Source of the DNA: Treponemataceae bacterium
GTDB taxonomy: Bacteria; Spirochaetota; Spirochaetia; Treponematales; Treponemataceae
Direction: 5' to 3'
Length of the DNA stretch: 13,672 nucleotides
Assembly: GCA_024697985.1 (NCBI GenBank)
Contig: JAILRX010000112.1
Span: 1-13,672 of the forward strand
A program made the translations under genes and the position numbers. The notes below the pieces were generated by a model, which did no database searches, was not told the DNA's origin, and saw only the letters and a program-made list of their open reading frames with translations. Positions 6,508-13,672 of this stretch are shown here, piece by piece. Positions within the stretch are counted from its first letter, which is position 1; every line of letters begins with the position of its first letter.

Positions 6508-8802
6508 ATGAAACAGAGAATTTGGATTTCTTTTACATTGGTTTTGTGTTTGTCATTTGTAATGGCAATGTTCACGGCATGTCCACAGATTGAAGCTGAT
6601 ACGACACCGCCTGCGAGCGTTACGAATGTTTCAGTAACGACAACTACGGATACTATAACTCTTTCCTGGACGAATCCGAGTGATCCTGATTTTTCATGCA
6701 CGGAAGTTTCTGTCAAGAATAATGCGAACGGTGCGGTAATTACGCAGTCCGTGCAGGGAAATGCAGGCGCTAGTTCAGCTACGAGTTTTTCAGGTTTGAA
6801 CGATAATACCGAACACACGATTTCTTTCGTTACGGTGGATACCAGCCAGAATAAGTCTGCTGCGACGACGATGACTGCAAAAACAAAAGTGCGCGATACG
6901 ACACCGCCTGGGGAAGTTGAAAGCCTTACTGCAAGGGCCTTGCACCAAAAGGTCTTGCTTTCTTGGGTGAATCCTTATGACGAGGACTTTACGGCGGTTG
7001 AAATTTTTTCTATGCCTGCCGCAGGAAATTTGAGCAATCCTGTCGTAGTCAGTGATTTGACGCGCCTTGAAACGAGTACTTTTATGGCGACAGGTCTTAC
7101 AAACGGAACAGAATATATTTTCAAAGTTCGTGCGATTGATGAAAGTGGAAATTATAGTGCCTGGAAGTCCGTAACCAAAACTCCTGTACAGAGCAATCTT
7201 GCTTTGACGGTAACATTGCCGAACGATAACGGAAATATCGTGCTTACAAAAGACCAAGCACCTGTAAGAGTTTCTGCGGTGAGCAATTATCAGATTACGA
7301 AAGCCGTGTGGAAAAAGGGAACGAAAAATGTTGCCGTAGACCCGGAAGTGCTTTTGAATGACGCAGGTACGACCGTGTTTTCTCTTACATCCGACGGCAC
7401 GCCATCTACTTTCAATGTAACCGAAAACGGTTCTTACGATATTGCCGTTGTGGATTCTGTAGAACGATATGAATATGTACAAGTTGAAGTAAAAACCATC
7501 GATAAAACGCCTTTAGCAGCGGTAACTAATCTTGAAATAGAATGTGACGGAACGAACATAATCGTCTCTTGGACGAATCCAGCGCCTGTAAATGCTTATG
7601 ATGCACCTGTCCAAAATGTGATTATTTCGTATATATTTAACGATAATCCTCTTGATGCTGATAATCGTTCCGTTACGGCAGTTGCCGCTCCTCAAACATA
7701 TTCGCTTGCAATACCGAACGGAAAAACTGAAAATGATTTGGTTATGGTAAAAATTAAGAACACTGATGAAACCGGAAACATAAGTGAAGAAAAGGAGTCT
7801 TTTTCTATAGGATGTTGTAATTTCATTACTACAACAATGACAAATGTCCAATCCGTAATAGAAAACTTAACTGAAAGTTGTAATGTAATTGTAATAGGTG
7901 AAATAGAGAATAATGATTTGACTGCGATAAGAACTGGCTTACTAAATCTTTATTCAAGCCATAGCTCAATACGAGTTTATTTGAATTTGAAGTTTATGAC
8001 AGGGCTTACGAGCATCGGTACTTTCTCTGGCTGTAGGGGGCTTGCAAGTATAACAATACCTGACAGCGTGACGAGCATTGGGGGTAATGCTTTCTATGAA
8101 TGCAGGCGTCTTACGAGTATAACAATACCTGACAGCGTGACGAGCATTGGACATTATGCTTTCTATGGTTGCTCTGCTCTTACGCGCATAACAATACCGA
8201 ACAGCGTGACGAGTATAGAAAGTTCTGCTTTCTATGGATGTACAAGTCTTACGAGCGTAACGATCCCTGATAGCGTGACGAGTATAGGAGATAGCGCTTT
8301 CATTGGATGTTCAAGTATTACGAGCGTAACGATACCTAATAGCGTGACGAGTATAGGAGGTAGCGCTTTCACTGGATGTCACGAAGTTTTTTATGGAGGC
8401 GATTTGGAAGATTGGTTGAAAATATCGTTCATGGGGCCAGCCTTTAGATCTGTTTTTTTTGGTGTTTCATTGTATTTAAACGGTGAGCTCGTTGAAAATA
8501 TAACGATTCCTGATAGCGTGACGAGTATAGGAGATTACGCTTTCTGTGGATGTACAATTACGAGCGTAACGATCCCGAACAGCGTGACGAGTATAGGATG
8601 GTATGCTTTCGAAAGATGTACAAGTCTTTCGAGTGTTGTTTTTGAAGATACGACTAGTTGTTGGTATAGGACAACATATAGTGATTATACAGGAGGTGAA
8701 TCGGTAGGTACTATGTCAGATGCGGCAACGAATGCTACCAAACTTAAGAATACTTATGCAAGTTGCTATCTTTATAGTGAGAAGTATAACGCTGGGAATT
8801 AG
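6508..8802 (+). CDS. Surface lipoprotein with fibronectin-III-like domains and BspA/LRR_5 repeats
   Basis: This is a predicted outer-surface protein of 764 residues, likely involved in adhesion or host contact. The start at 6508 is chosen because AAGGA lies eight bases upstream and the product then opens with a signal peptide ending in a lipobox (F22-T23-A24, Cys25); an in-frame ATG at 6427 would spoil the signal peptide. FN3-like domains span about 31-127 and 130-229 (both opening DTTPP), an Ig-like stretch about 230-330, and a third FN3-like domain about 332-435. Leucine-rich repeats of 23 residues (SVTSIGxxAFxGCxxLTSVTIP) run from about 500 to 715. They are interrupted at about 627-665 by the W...F...LYLNGELV insert that is usual in BspA-type proteins. 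A cysteine-containing tail closes the protein. No sortase or outer-membrane barrel signal is seen. Ligand unknown. Confidence 0.88.
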   Translation: MKQRIWISFTLVLCLSFVMAMFTACPQIEADTTPPASVTNVSVTTTTDTITLSWTNPSDPDFSCTEVSVKNNANGAVITQSVQGNAGASSATSFSGLNDNTEHTISFVTVDTSQNKSAATTMTAKTKVRDTTPPGEVESLTARALHQKVLLSWVNPYDEDFTAVEIFSMPAAGNLSNPVVVSDLTRLETSTFMATGLTNGTEYIFKVRAIDESGNYSAWKSVTKTPVQSNLALTVTLPNDNGNIVLTKDQAPVRVSAVSNYQITKAVWKKGTKNVAVDPEVLLNDAGTTVFSLTSDGTPSTFNVTENGSYDIAVVDSVERYEYVQVEVKTIDKTPLAAVTNLEIECDGTNIIVSWTNPAPVNAYDAPVQNVIISYIFNDNPLDADNRSVTAVAAPQTYSLAIPNGKTENDLVMVKIKNTDETGNISEEKESFSIGCCNFITTTMTNVQSVIENLTESCNVIVIGEIENNDLTAIRTGLLNLYSSHSSIRVYLNLKFMTGLTSIGTFSGCRGLASITIPDSVTSIGGNAFYECRRLTSITIPDSVTSIGHYAFYGCSALTRITIPNSVTSIESSAFYGCTSLTSVTIPDSVTSIGDSAFIGCSSITSVTIPNSVTSIGGSAFTGCHEVFYGGDLEDWLKISFMGPAFRSVFFGVSLYLNGELVENITIPDSVTSIGDYAFCGCTITSVTIPNSVTSIGWYAFERCTSLSSVVFEDTTSCWYRTTYSDYTGGESVGTMSDAATNATKLKNTYASCYLYSEKYNAGN
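8041..8385 (+). repeat. Five tandem 69-bp repeats coding for leucine-rich repeats
   Basis: Five units start at 8041, 8110, 8179, 8248 and 8317, each coding for one 23-residue LRR_5 repeat with a near-invariant core AGCGTGACGAG. Two related units occur after an insert (about 8503-8640), one of them one codon shorter. Adjacent units are similar enough at DNA level to allow unequal recombination, so the copy number may vary between strains. Confidence 0.85.
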
Positions 8803-8862
8803 TGAATATGCAGACTGAAAAGTCTGTGAAGAATAGATTTTTTGAGAGAAATGAGAGGTATT

Positions 8863-9342
8863 ATGGAAGAAAATGAAAATGGAATGCCAAGTTGTAATGT
8901 TTGGAAAGTTGGAAGTCGTTGGTCGGATGAAGGAGATCCTAAGTGTTGCATATTTGACATTTTTCAAAAGACAGGTGTTGTTTTTATTGGTGATAATCAA
9001 GATGGCTCTACTCACTATGTTGATAGATATAAAGATAAGATAAAAATCGGTGACTACTTTGCAATTTCTGATGGATTAAAACTTGTTGCTGTTGCAAAAG
9101 TAAAAAACAAAGTAAGCCACTTTCAGAATCTTATAAAAGAGGATGATATACCTGAAGATTCTTGTTTTGATTATGGACATGAAAAGCAGCGAGATAATGC
9201 TGTCGGTTGGCCTGTTGAAATTCGTTATCCGATAGCCGGAATTGTATCTAATCGAAAAATAAATCTGGTACAAGGTAGAATCTACCGAATGGAAAAATAT
9301 GCAAAAGATATAATCGATATATTTGAAAAGTATCATATTTAG
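8863..9342 (+). CDS. Small protein resembling the EVE/PUA-like fold, function unknown
   Basis: A 159-residue soluble protein without signal peptide or membrane segment. The start at 8863 is chosen for AGAGG (8854-8858) just upstream; in-frame TTG (8842) and ATG (8851) lack this. The pattern WKVGSRWS (14-21), GVVFIG (38-43), KIGDYFAISDG (61-71), LVAVAKV (74-80) and GWPVEIRY (115-122) resembles the EVE/ASCH/PUA-like superfamily, including the N-terminal domain of some McrB-type proteins. In those the aromatic cage binds modified bases in DNA or RNA. The assignment is by eye only. It is AT-richer than the synthetase genes and begins 60 bases after the lipoprotein. A modified-base reader or a defence-linked protein is possible but not shown; no nuclease domain is fused to it. 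Confidence 0.5.
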   Translation: MEENENGMPSCNVWKVGSRWSDEGDPKCCIFDIFQKTGVVFIGDNQDGSTHYVDRYKDKIKIGDYFAISDGLKLVAVAKVKNKVSHFQNLIKEDDIPEDSCFDYGHEKQRDNAVGWPVEIRYPIAGIVSNRKINLVQGRIYRMEKYAKDIIDIFEKYHI

Positions 9343-9383
9343 AAATTCTTGTAGTATGAAACTGAAAAACAGGAGCGTGAACT

Positions 9384-9873
9384 ATGGCAACCAATGGTGA
9401 AGAACAAAAGAAAACTGAAAATCATAAAAATATTTTAGCCCCCAAGGAAGAAAATCCTGTAGAATCTAGTGTTTCTCAGATAGACTCAAAATTCGATTGA
9501 AAATGAATATAAGAAAATTTTTGAGGCTCAATTTGAAAATCAACTTCAGCAAAATAATAACAAGCATATCTTTATTGTTCCAAACGACCAGAATCTTCAT
9601 TTTCAACGCCGATTGCTAAATCAGTTTTATTGGGATTTGGATTTGTGTGCAAGGTCGATTTTTATTGGAAAGAAACGCGTTCAGAAAGATTTTACTTCAA
9701 AAGAAGCGAATATGCTGAAAATTCTCTACTATATGAACATCGCCGCCGAATCAGATGGAATTTTTATGGATATTTCTACTGATGATCGCCTTCCACCGAA
9801 CCCAAAAAGCACGAATGTTCGCATCAAGGATATCTACGAAATCTTAAAAGATTCAAAATCCTATGTGCAGTAA
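9384..9873 (+). pseudogene. Gene of unknown function broken by a one-base frameshift
   Basis: A well-placed ribosome-binding site (AGGAG, 9371-9375) precedes an ATG at 9384 that opens a 38-codon frame rich in Lys, Glu and Asn, ending at a TGA (9498-9500). The next frame is open from 9484 to the TAA at 9871-9873 but has no ATG start in its first part. Removing one A from the tract AAAA (9488-9491) joins them into a 162-residue protein. The C-terminal part contains HIFIVPND, RRLLNQFYWDLDLCARSIFIG and TSKEANMLKILYYM, and is soluble and mixed alpha/beta in look. I do not recognise the family; the last 60 residues faintly recall a winged helix. A true mutation, an assembly error or programmed frameshifting could each explain the break. 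Confidence 0.6.
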
Positions 9874-9980
9874 GGTCACTGCAAAACTATCGAATAAATT
9901 TTCTTGCACCCGTCTTTTTATGTGCTATCTCCTCTGGAATAAAATCACACTCGAAATTCCATAAATAAACAAAAAAATCA

Positions 9981-10009
9981 TTGACATCTTAATTTATATG
10001 GGATAATCT
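9981..10009 (+). promoter_or_regulatory. Promoter of the DUF4143 ATPase gene
   Basis: A perfect -35 hexamer TTGACA (9981-9986) is followed by a -10 region GATAATCT (10002-10009), read as GATAAT with a 15-bp spacer or TAATCT with 17 bp. The start point would be about 20 bases before the ATG at 10033, and no Shine-Dalgarno sequence lies in between. The remainder of 9874-9980 holds nothing I can identify. Confidence 0.55.
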
Positions 10010-10034
10010 TAAATACGACTTTGGATTATCCCAT
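9998..10034. repeat. 11-bp inverted repeat spanning the -10 region and start codon of the ATPase gene
   Basis: ATGGGATAATC (9998-10008) and GATTATCCCAT (10024-10034) are perfect reverse complements 15 bp apart. The left arm covers the -10 region and the right arm ends in the first two bases of the ATG at 10033. It may be an operator; in a transcript starting near 10015 only the right arm would be present, so a leader hairpin is less likely. Confidence 0.6.
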
Positions 10035-11274
10035 GAAAATAATCAACAGACACGCAAGCAAAACAATAAAAAGGCTCTCGAATTCTTATCCTGCGATTTT
10101 GGTAACAGGTGCAAGACAAACTGGGAAAACTACGATTTTAAAGAATTATACTGATGAGAAAAACATATCATATTTAACTTTTGATGATCCGATTGAAGAA
10201 AATTCTGCAAAATCCGATCCAAATACGTTTATTGCACTACATCCCAATCCTATTATGCTTGATGAAATTCAGTATGTTCCGGAATTATTCAGATATATTA
10301 AAATTGAAATTGATAAAAATCGAAAAAATGGAATGTTTTATTTAACTGGTAGTCAGCAATTCTCGCTGGTAGAAAGCAGTAGCGAAACTCTTGCGGGAAG
10401 AATTGGAATCGTTCAACTCTATCCGCTTTCAGCTCGTGAAAAAAGAGACGATGATTTTTCTGAAAGTTTTATTCCAACAAAAGATTTTATATTGAAACGC
10501 AATAATGAATTCTCTAATACCGAGAATTCAATAAACAACACATGGAAGAATATTTTTGAAGGCGGATATCCTGAAGTTGTAAAAGGAAATGTTTTATCGA
10601 ATGATTTTTATGCAAGTTACTTAAAAACTTATATCGAACGGGATATTCGAAAATTGACGCAAGTTGCCGATGAAATGCAGTTTTTGCAATTTATAACTGT
10701 TGCCGCATCTCGAACCGCTCAACTTGTAAATTATGGGGATATGGCGCGTGACTGTGGTATAAGTGAGGTAACTGCAAAAAAATGGCTATCGCTTTTGGTA
10801 ACTTCAGGGCTTGTGTATCTTTTAAGGCCATATTCATCAAATGTTGAAAAACGTGTTGTAAAAACTCCCAAGCTTTATTTTATGGATACAGGACTTGCCG
10901 CTTTTCTTACTCGCTGGACTAATCCTGATGTGATGTGCAATGGTGCAATGGCTGGGGCTTTTTTTGAAACTTATGTTATTAGTGAAATTATAAAGTCTTT
11001 TGCCAATAATGGCCAAGATGCTCCAATTTATTTTTATAGAGATAAAGATAAAATAGAGATAGACTTATTGATAGAAATTGATAATACGCTTTATCCAGTC
11101 GAGATAAAAAAGACGGCTTCTCCAAATTCAGATGATGCAAGAAATTTTTTCATCACCGACCGAATCAAAAATGTCCAAATAGGGCAAAATGTGATAATTT
11201 GCAATACCGATAAGGTCGTTTCCATAAAAAAGGGCGATATTACGGCTCTTGCAATCCCTGTTGGGTTAGTTTAA
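10033..11274 (+). CDS. AAA-family ATPase with DUF4143 C-terminal domain
   Basis: A 413-residue P-loop ATPase of the AAA_14 + DUF4143 family, normal length for it. Walker A is VTGARQTGKTT, Walker B is PIMLDEIQYV, and the sensor-like FYLTGSQQFSLV is followed by the family motif ETLAGRIGIVQLYPLS. The middle part (YIERDIRKLTQV onward) carries the DUF4143 helical/winged-helix region. The end has a PD-(D/E)XK-like core: EIDLLIE, then YPVEIKK. The ATG at 10033 is preferred; an in-frame TTG at 10021 would add four residues, and neither has a Shine-Dalgarno sequence. The biochemical role of this widespread family is not settled; its members are often isolated accessory genes. It converges on pheT across a hairpin-rich gap and is AT-rich relative to both core regions. 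Confidence 0.9.
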   Translation: MKIINRHASKTIKRLSNSYPAILVTGARQTGKTTILKNYTDEKNISYLTFDDPIEENSAKSDPNTFIALHPNPIMLDEIQYVPELFRYIKIEIDKNRKNGMFYLTGSQQFSLVESSSETLAGRIGIVQLYPLSAREKRDDDFSESFIPTKDFILKRNNEFSNTENSINNTWKNIFEGGYPEVVKGNVLSNDFYASYLKTYIERDIRKLTQVADEMQFLQFITVAASRTAQLVNYGDMARDCGISEVTAKKWLSLLVTSGLVYLLRPYSSNVEKRVVKTPKLYFMDTGLAAFLTRWTNPDVMCNGAMAGAFFETYVISEIIKSFANNGQDAPIYFYRDKDKIEIDLLIEIDNTLYPVEIKKTASPNSDDARNFFITDRIKNVQIGQNVIICNTDKVVSIKKGDITALAIPVGLV

Positions 11275-11293
11275 AGATGTTAATGAAAAACAA

Positions 11294-11493
11294 AGCCACC
11301 TCGCTTTTGCTTGGTGGCTATCTGTGTGGAGTTTTGCGATAGCAAAATCTCCAAGAGTTCGCGTTAGCGAACGGCTTCATTGGGCGTTCGACCAATCGAA
11401 TGTTTCAACATTCGATTGGTACTTTAATGTAGCAATTTCCGTATGGAAATTGAGATTTAACACGAGTGCCATTGGGCGCTCGTGTTAAAATCT
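11294..11493. repeat. Array of consecutive hairpins between the ATPase gene and pheT
   Basis: Stems in order: 11294-11319 (7 bp, 12-base loop); 11327-11353 (GGAGTTTTGC, loop GATA, one bulge); 11357-11372 (GTTCGC, loop GTTA), extended by AAG/CTT; 11368-11390 (CGAACG/CGTTCG, overlapping the former); 11391-11420 (14 bp perfect, two central bases); 11433-11452 (CAATTTCC, loop GTAT); 11453-11493 (about 18 bp with one bulge and one G-T pair, loop ATTG). None is followed directly by a T run on either strand. No open reading frame is evident here. Confidence 0.8.
11453..11493 (-). terminator. Long hairpin overlapping the pheT stop codon, possible terminator
   Basis: GATTTAACACGAGTGCC (11454-11470) pairs with GGCGCTCGTGTTAAAATC (11475-11492) around an ATTG loop. 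The pheT stop codon (11485-11487 on the - strand) lies inside the stem. The stem is strong enough to pause polymerase, but the T run of a normal intrinsic terminator is missing, so the terminator role is uncertain. Confidence 0.4.
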
Positions 11494-13672
11494 AGCCTTG
11501 ATGTTGAACGTGTTCAATTCAGCAACAATCTTGTCGATGAATTTCTGTACCTCGTCCATCGTAAGGGTTCTTTCGTAAGCTGCGAAACTGAATCTTACTG
11601 TTACAGAAGTTTCTGTTGGCAATTCATAAACATCAATGATTGAAGTATCGTTGAGTTCTGTAATCTTAAGGTCATCAACTGATTTAAGAGCCTTGCCTAA
11701 GATTACTCCCTTTGGAACTACGAGTGAAATATCGTAATCGATTGAAGGATATTTTGAAGGATCGGTAAAGTCGATGTCGCATTCCTTGAGTTCATAGAAT
11801 GTAGGCATATCAATTTCGAAGCAGACAACTGCTGCATTCTTATCAATCTTCTGGGCATTCAATGGATGAAGTGTGTTCATCGTTCCGATAAGTTTTCCAT
11901 CAACGATGATGTTCGTAGTATTTTTAGGATGCTGCCAGTTGTGTTTTGGTGTAATCTTTTCGAAACTTACGTTGTCGCTGTGCTTTATTGATTTCAAAAG
12001 ATAATGGATGATTCTGACAGTTTCCATGTAAAGTTCTTTTTCAGTTTTGTGCTTGCTGTACAAAACGCATCCAAGATGACTTCTTTCGTTACAGGTTCCG
12101 TCAGGATTTGTTCCTTCAACAACGCGTCCAATTTCAAAAATTGAATATTCATCTTTCCAGCTCTTGTTTTCGTATGTCATGCACAAGAGGGTAGGAATCA
12201 TTGAGTTTCTCAAAACAATGTTTTCTGGAGTTACGCTGTTGAGCAGTTTCGGGTTGTCCTCAATTTCAATTGCGAGGTCTGCACATTTTTTTCCATCATA
12301 CCAGATGTAAGAATGAACTTCGTGCATTGAGTAATGTCGGACGAGGAGGTCTTTTACTTTGTTGTCATCGCTTCTCTGAATTGAATCTGCTACCGGTTTC
12401 AAAAGGCTGTGTGTCGAAGTGATTGCGAAGTTGTCGTATCCGTAAATTCGGCTTACTTCTTCTACGATATCAGCTTTGAGTGAAACATCTTTTGTTGCTC
12501 GCCAGGTAGGAACTGTAAGGTGGAATGCATCAGCATTTCTTTCGATTCCAAATCCGAGGGCTTTAAGAGTCGTATAGATAAAGTCGCTTGAAATATCAAT
12601 TCCTGTGTATCGGTCGATATAAGCTTTGTCAAAATCGATCGTAAGGGTAGGATATTTTTTAACGTAAACGTCTGAAATCTGAGATGCAACTTCAGCACCG
12701 CCATCAACTGCTGTAAGCATGTTCCAGAATCTGTAGACAGCCTGCATCGTAAGTTCTGGATCTATCATCTTCTCGTATCTCATGCTGGCATCGGTTCTGT
12801 GACCGAGTCGCTGGCTTGTCTTTCGGATTGAAACACCGTCAAAACATGCACTTTCGAGTACGACAGAGTTGCTTTCGCCTTCGATTTCGCTTTCAAGTCC
12901 ACCCATAATTCCGGCAATTGCACTGAGCTTGTCGTTTGTGTAAATCATCAGCGTGTCTTTATCGATGTTTCGCTCAACTTCGTCGAGTGTCGTAAATTTA
13001 GTTGTTTCGCCTTCCTTGAGGTTTTCTGTTCCGATGGCGATTGATTTGATTCCTGTTCCGTCGAATGCGTGTGTCGGCTGACCGAGTTCGAGCATGATAA
13101 GGTTTGTCATATCAACCAAAAGACTGATGGCTCTCATTCCGCAGTAATAAAGTCTGATTCGCCAGTCAGTAGGAGAAACTTTTCGAGTGATGTTCTTGAA
13201 AGCAACGCAGCTGTATCGCCAGGTCAAATCCTGTCGTTTTACATCAACATCAATTTTTTCTGAACCTGAATATTTTGGTTCTGTGAGTGCGAGAGGTTTG
13301 AGTTCTCGACCTGTGATTACGCTGAATTCTCGTGCAATTCCGTAATGACCCCAAAGATCAGGTCGGTTTGTCAAAGATTTGTTGTCTACTTCAAAAATGA
13401 TGTCGTCAATTGCGTAGATTGATTTCAAATCTGTTCCGTTTGGAACGTCAACATCTATGGCCATAAGACCTGTGTGGTCGTCGCTGATTCCAAGTTCGTC
13501 TTCACCACAGCACATACCGTATGAGGTGTAGCCTGCGATTTTAGCTTCCTTGATTTCCATGCCGACAACGTGCGAACCAACCGGAGCAAAAGCAACTTTC
13601 TGTCCAACTTCTACGTTAGGAGCACCGCAAACTACATCAACTTCGCCTTTTCCTGTATCAACCTTGAGCAGG
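11485..13672 (-). CDS. pheT: Phenylalanyl-tRNA synthetase beta subunit, 5' partial
   Basis: This is the beta chain of the cytoplasmic (alpha-beta)2 enzyme that charges tRNA-Phe. The frame is open to the window edge: 37 further codons precede the ATG at 13560 and read VVCGAPNVEVGQKVAFAPVG, the conserved OB-fold tRNA-binding domain, so that ATG is internal. The visible part is 728 residues of a chain usually near 800. Then follow GISDDHTGLM, NRPDLWGHYGIAREFSVITGR, the B3/B4 editing region (LVDMTNLIMLELGQPTHAFD), the B5 domain (VPTWRATKDVS, VEEVSRIYGYDN), a catalytic-like core, and the C-terminal FDX-ACB anticodon-binding domain (YPSIDYDISLVVP through ERTLTMDEVQKFIDKI). pheS is expected outside the window. 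The stop codon is buried in a hairpin. It is a core gene and marks the right end of the accessory stretch. Confidence 0.96.
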   Translation of the reverse strand, partial: LLKVDTGKGEVDVVCGAPNVEVGQKVAFAPVGSHVVGMEIKEAKIAGYTSYGMCCGEDELGISDDHTGLMAIDVDVPNGTDLKSIYAIDDIIFEVDNKSLTNRPDLWGHYGIAREFSVITGRELKPLALTEPKYSGSEKIDVDVKRQDLTWRYSCVAFKNITRKVSPTDWRIRLYYCGMRAISLLVDMTNLIMLELGQPTHAFDGTGIKSIAIGTENLKEGETTKFTTLDEVERNIDKDTLMIYTNDKLSAIAGIMGGLESEIEGESNSVVLESACFDGVSIRKTSQRLGHRTDASMRYEKMIDPELTMQAVYRFWNMLTAVDGGAEVASQISDVYVKKYPTLTIDFDKAYIDRYTGIDISSDFIYTTLKALGFGIERNADAFHLTVPTWRATKDVSLKADIVEEVSRIYGYDNFAITSTHSLLKPVADSIQRSDDNKVKDLLVRHYSMHEVHSYIWYDGKKCADLAIEIEDNPKLLNSVTPENIVLRNSMIPTLLCMTYENKSWKDEYSIFEIGRVVEGTNPDGTCNERSHLGCVLYSKHKTEKELYMETVRIIHYLLKSIKHSDNVSFEKITPKHNWQHPKNTTNIIVDGKLIGTMNTLHPLNAQKIDKNAAVVCFEIDMPTFYELKECDIDFTDPSKYPSIDYDISLVVPKGVILGKALKSVDDLKITELNDTSIIDVYELPTETSVTVRFSFAAYERTLTMDEVQKFIDKIVAELNTFNIKARF

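Noticed and set aside
8041..8385. Regular 69-bp direct repeats considered as a CRISPR-like or satellite array
   Set aside because: The repeats are contiguous, in frame, and code for leucine-rich repeats of the surface lipoprotein; there are no unique spacers.
8811..8826. Perfect small hairpin CAGACT-GAAA-AGTCTG after the lipoprotein stop, considered as a terminator
   Set aside because: The stem is only six base pairs and the nearest T run (about 8838-8843) starts 11 bases later, so it does not fit an intrinsic terminator.
9887..9990. A - strand frame reading CDFIPEEIAHKKTGARKFIR before a stop, which looks like the end of a real protein
   Set aside because: The frame has no ATG and meets a stop just upstream, giving about 34 codons; at best it is a remnant, and I cannot name a family.

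Overview
The window looks like the chromosome of a Treponema-like spirochaete. The evidence is a surface lipoprotein with fibronectin-like domains and 23-residue BspA/LRR_5 repeats of a type common in that genus, heavy use of CGA for arginine in the left-hand genes, and moderate-to-low GC. The assignment is inferred from protein style, not from a database match. No rRNA, tRNA, CRISPR array, integrase or transposase was seen.

Left region (1-5889): three AMP-forming acyl-CoA synthetases lie in a row on the + strand. The first (cut by the window edge) is a FadD/ACSF2-like fatty-acyl-CoA synthetase closed by a clear intrinsic terminator. A promoter then drives what looks like one operon made of a duplicated cassette: an XRE-cupin regulator followed by a medium-chain/acetate-like acyl-CoA synthetase, then a second copy of the same pair. 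A strong terminator closes it at 5852-5889. The likely role is sensing and activating short, medium or branched carboxylic acids, with each synthetase carrying its own small regulator.

Middle region (5890-9873): this stretch is accessory in character and partly more AT-rich. It holds a stand-alone XRE regulator on the - strand with a perfect 15-bp palindrome just before its start codon. A palindrome-rich 293-bp divergent intergenic region follows, then a 764-residue lipoprotein with FN3-like and leucine-rich repeats. After it come a small protein that resembles the EVE/PUA-like modified-base reader fold and a gene of unknown function broken by a one-base frameshift in an A tract.

Right region (9874-13672): a DUF4143-type AAA ATPase (413 residues) sits behind a TTGACA promoter, with an 11-bp inverted repeat spanning the -10 region and the start codon. 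It converges on pheT (phenylalanyl-tRNA synthetase beta subunit, - strand, 5' end outside the window). The roughly 200 bp between them is packed with consecutive hairpins, most with tetraloops, and the last one contains the pheT stop codon. This hairpin array, the duplicated regulator-synthetase cassette and the palindromic control regions are the least ordinary things in the window.
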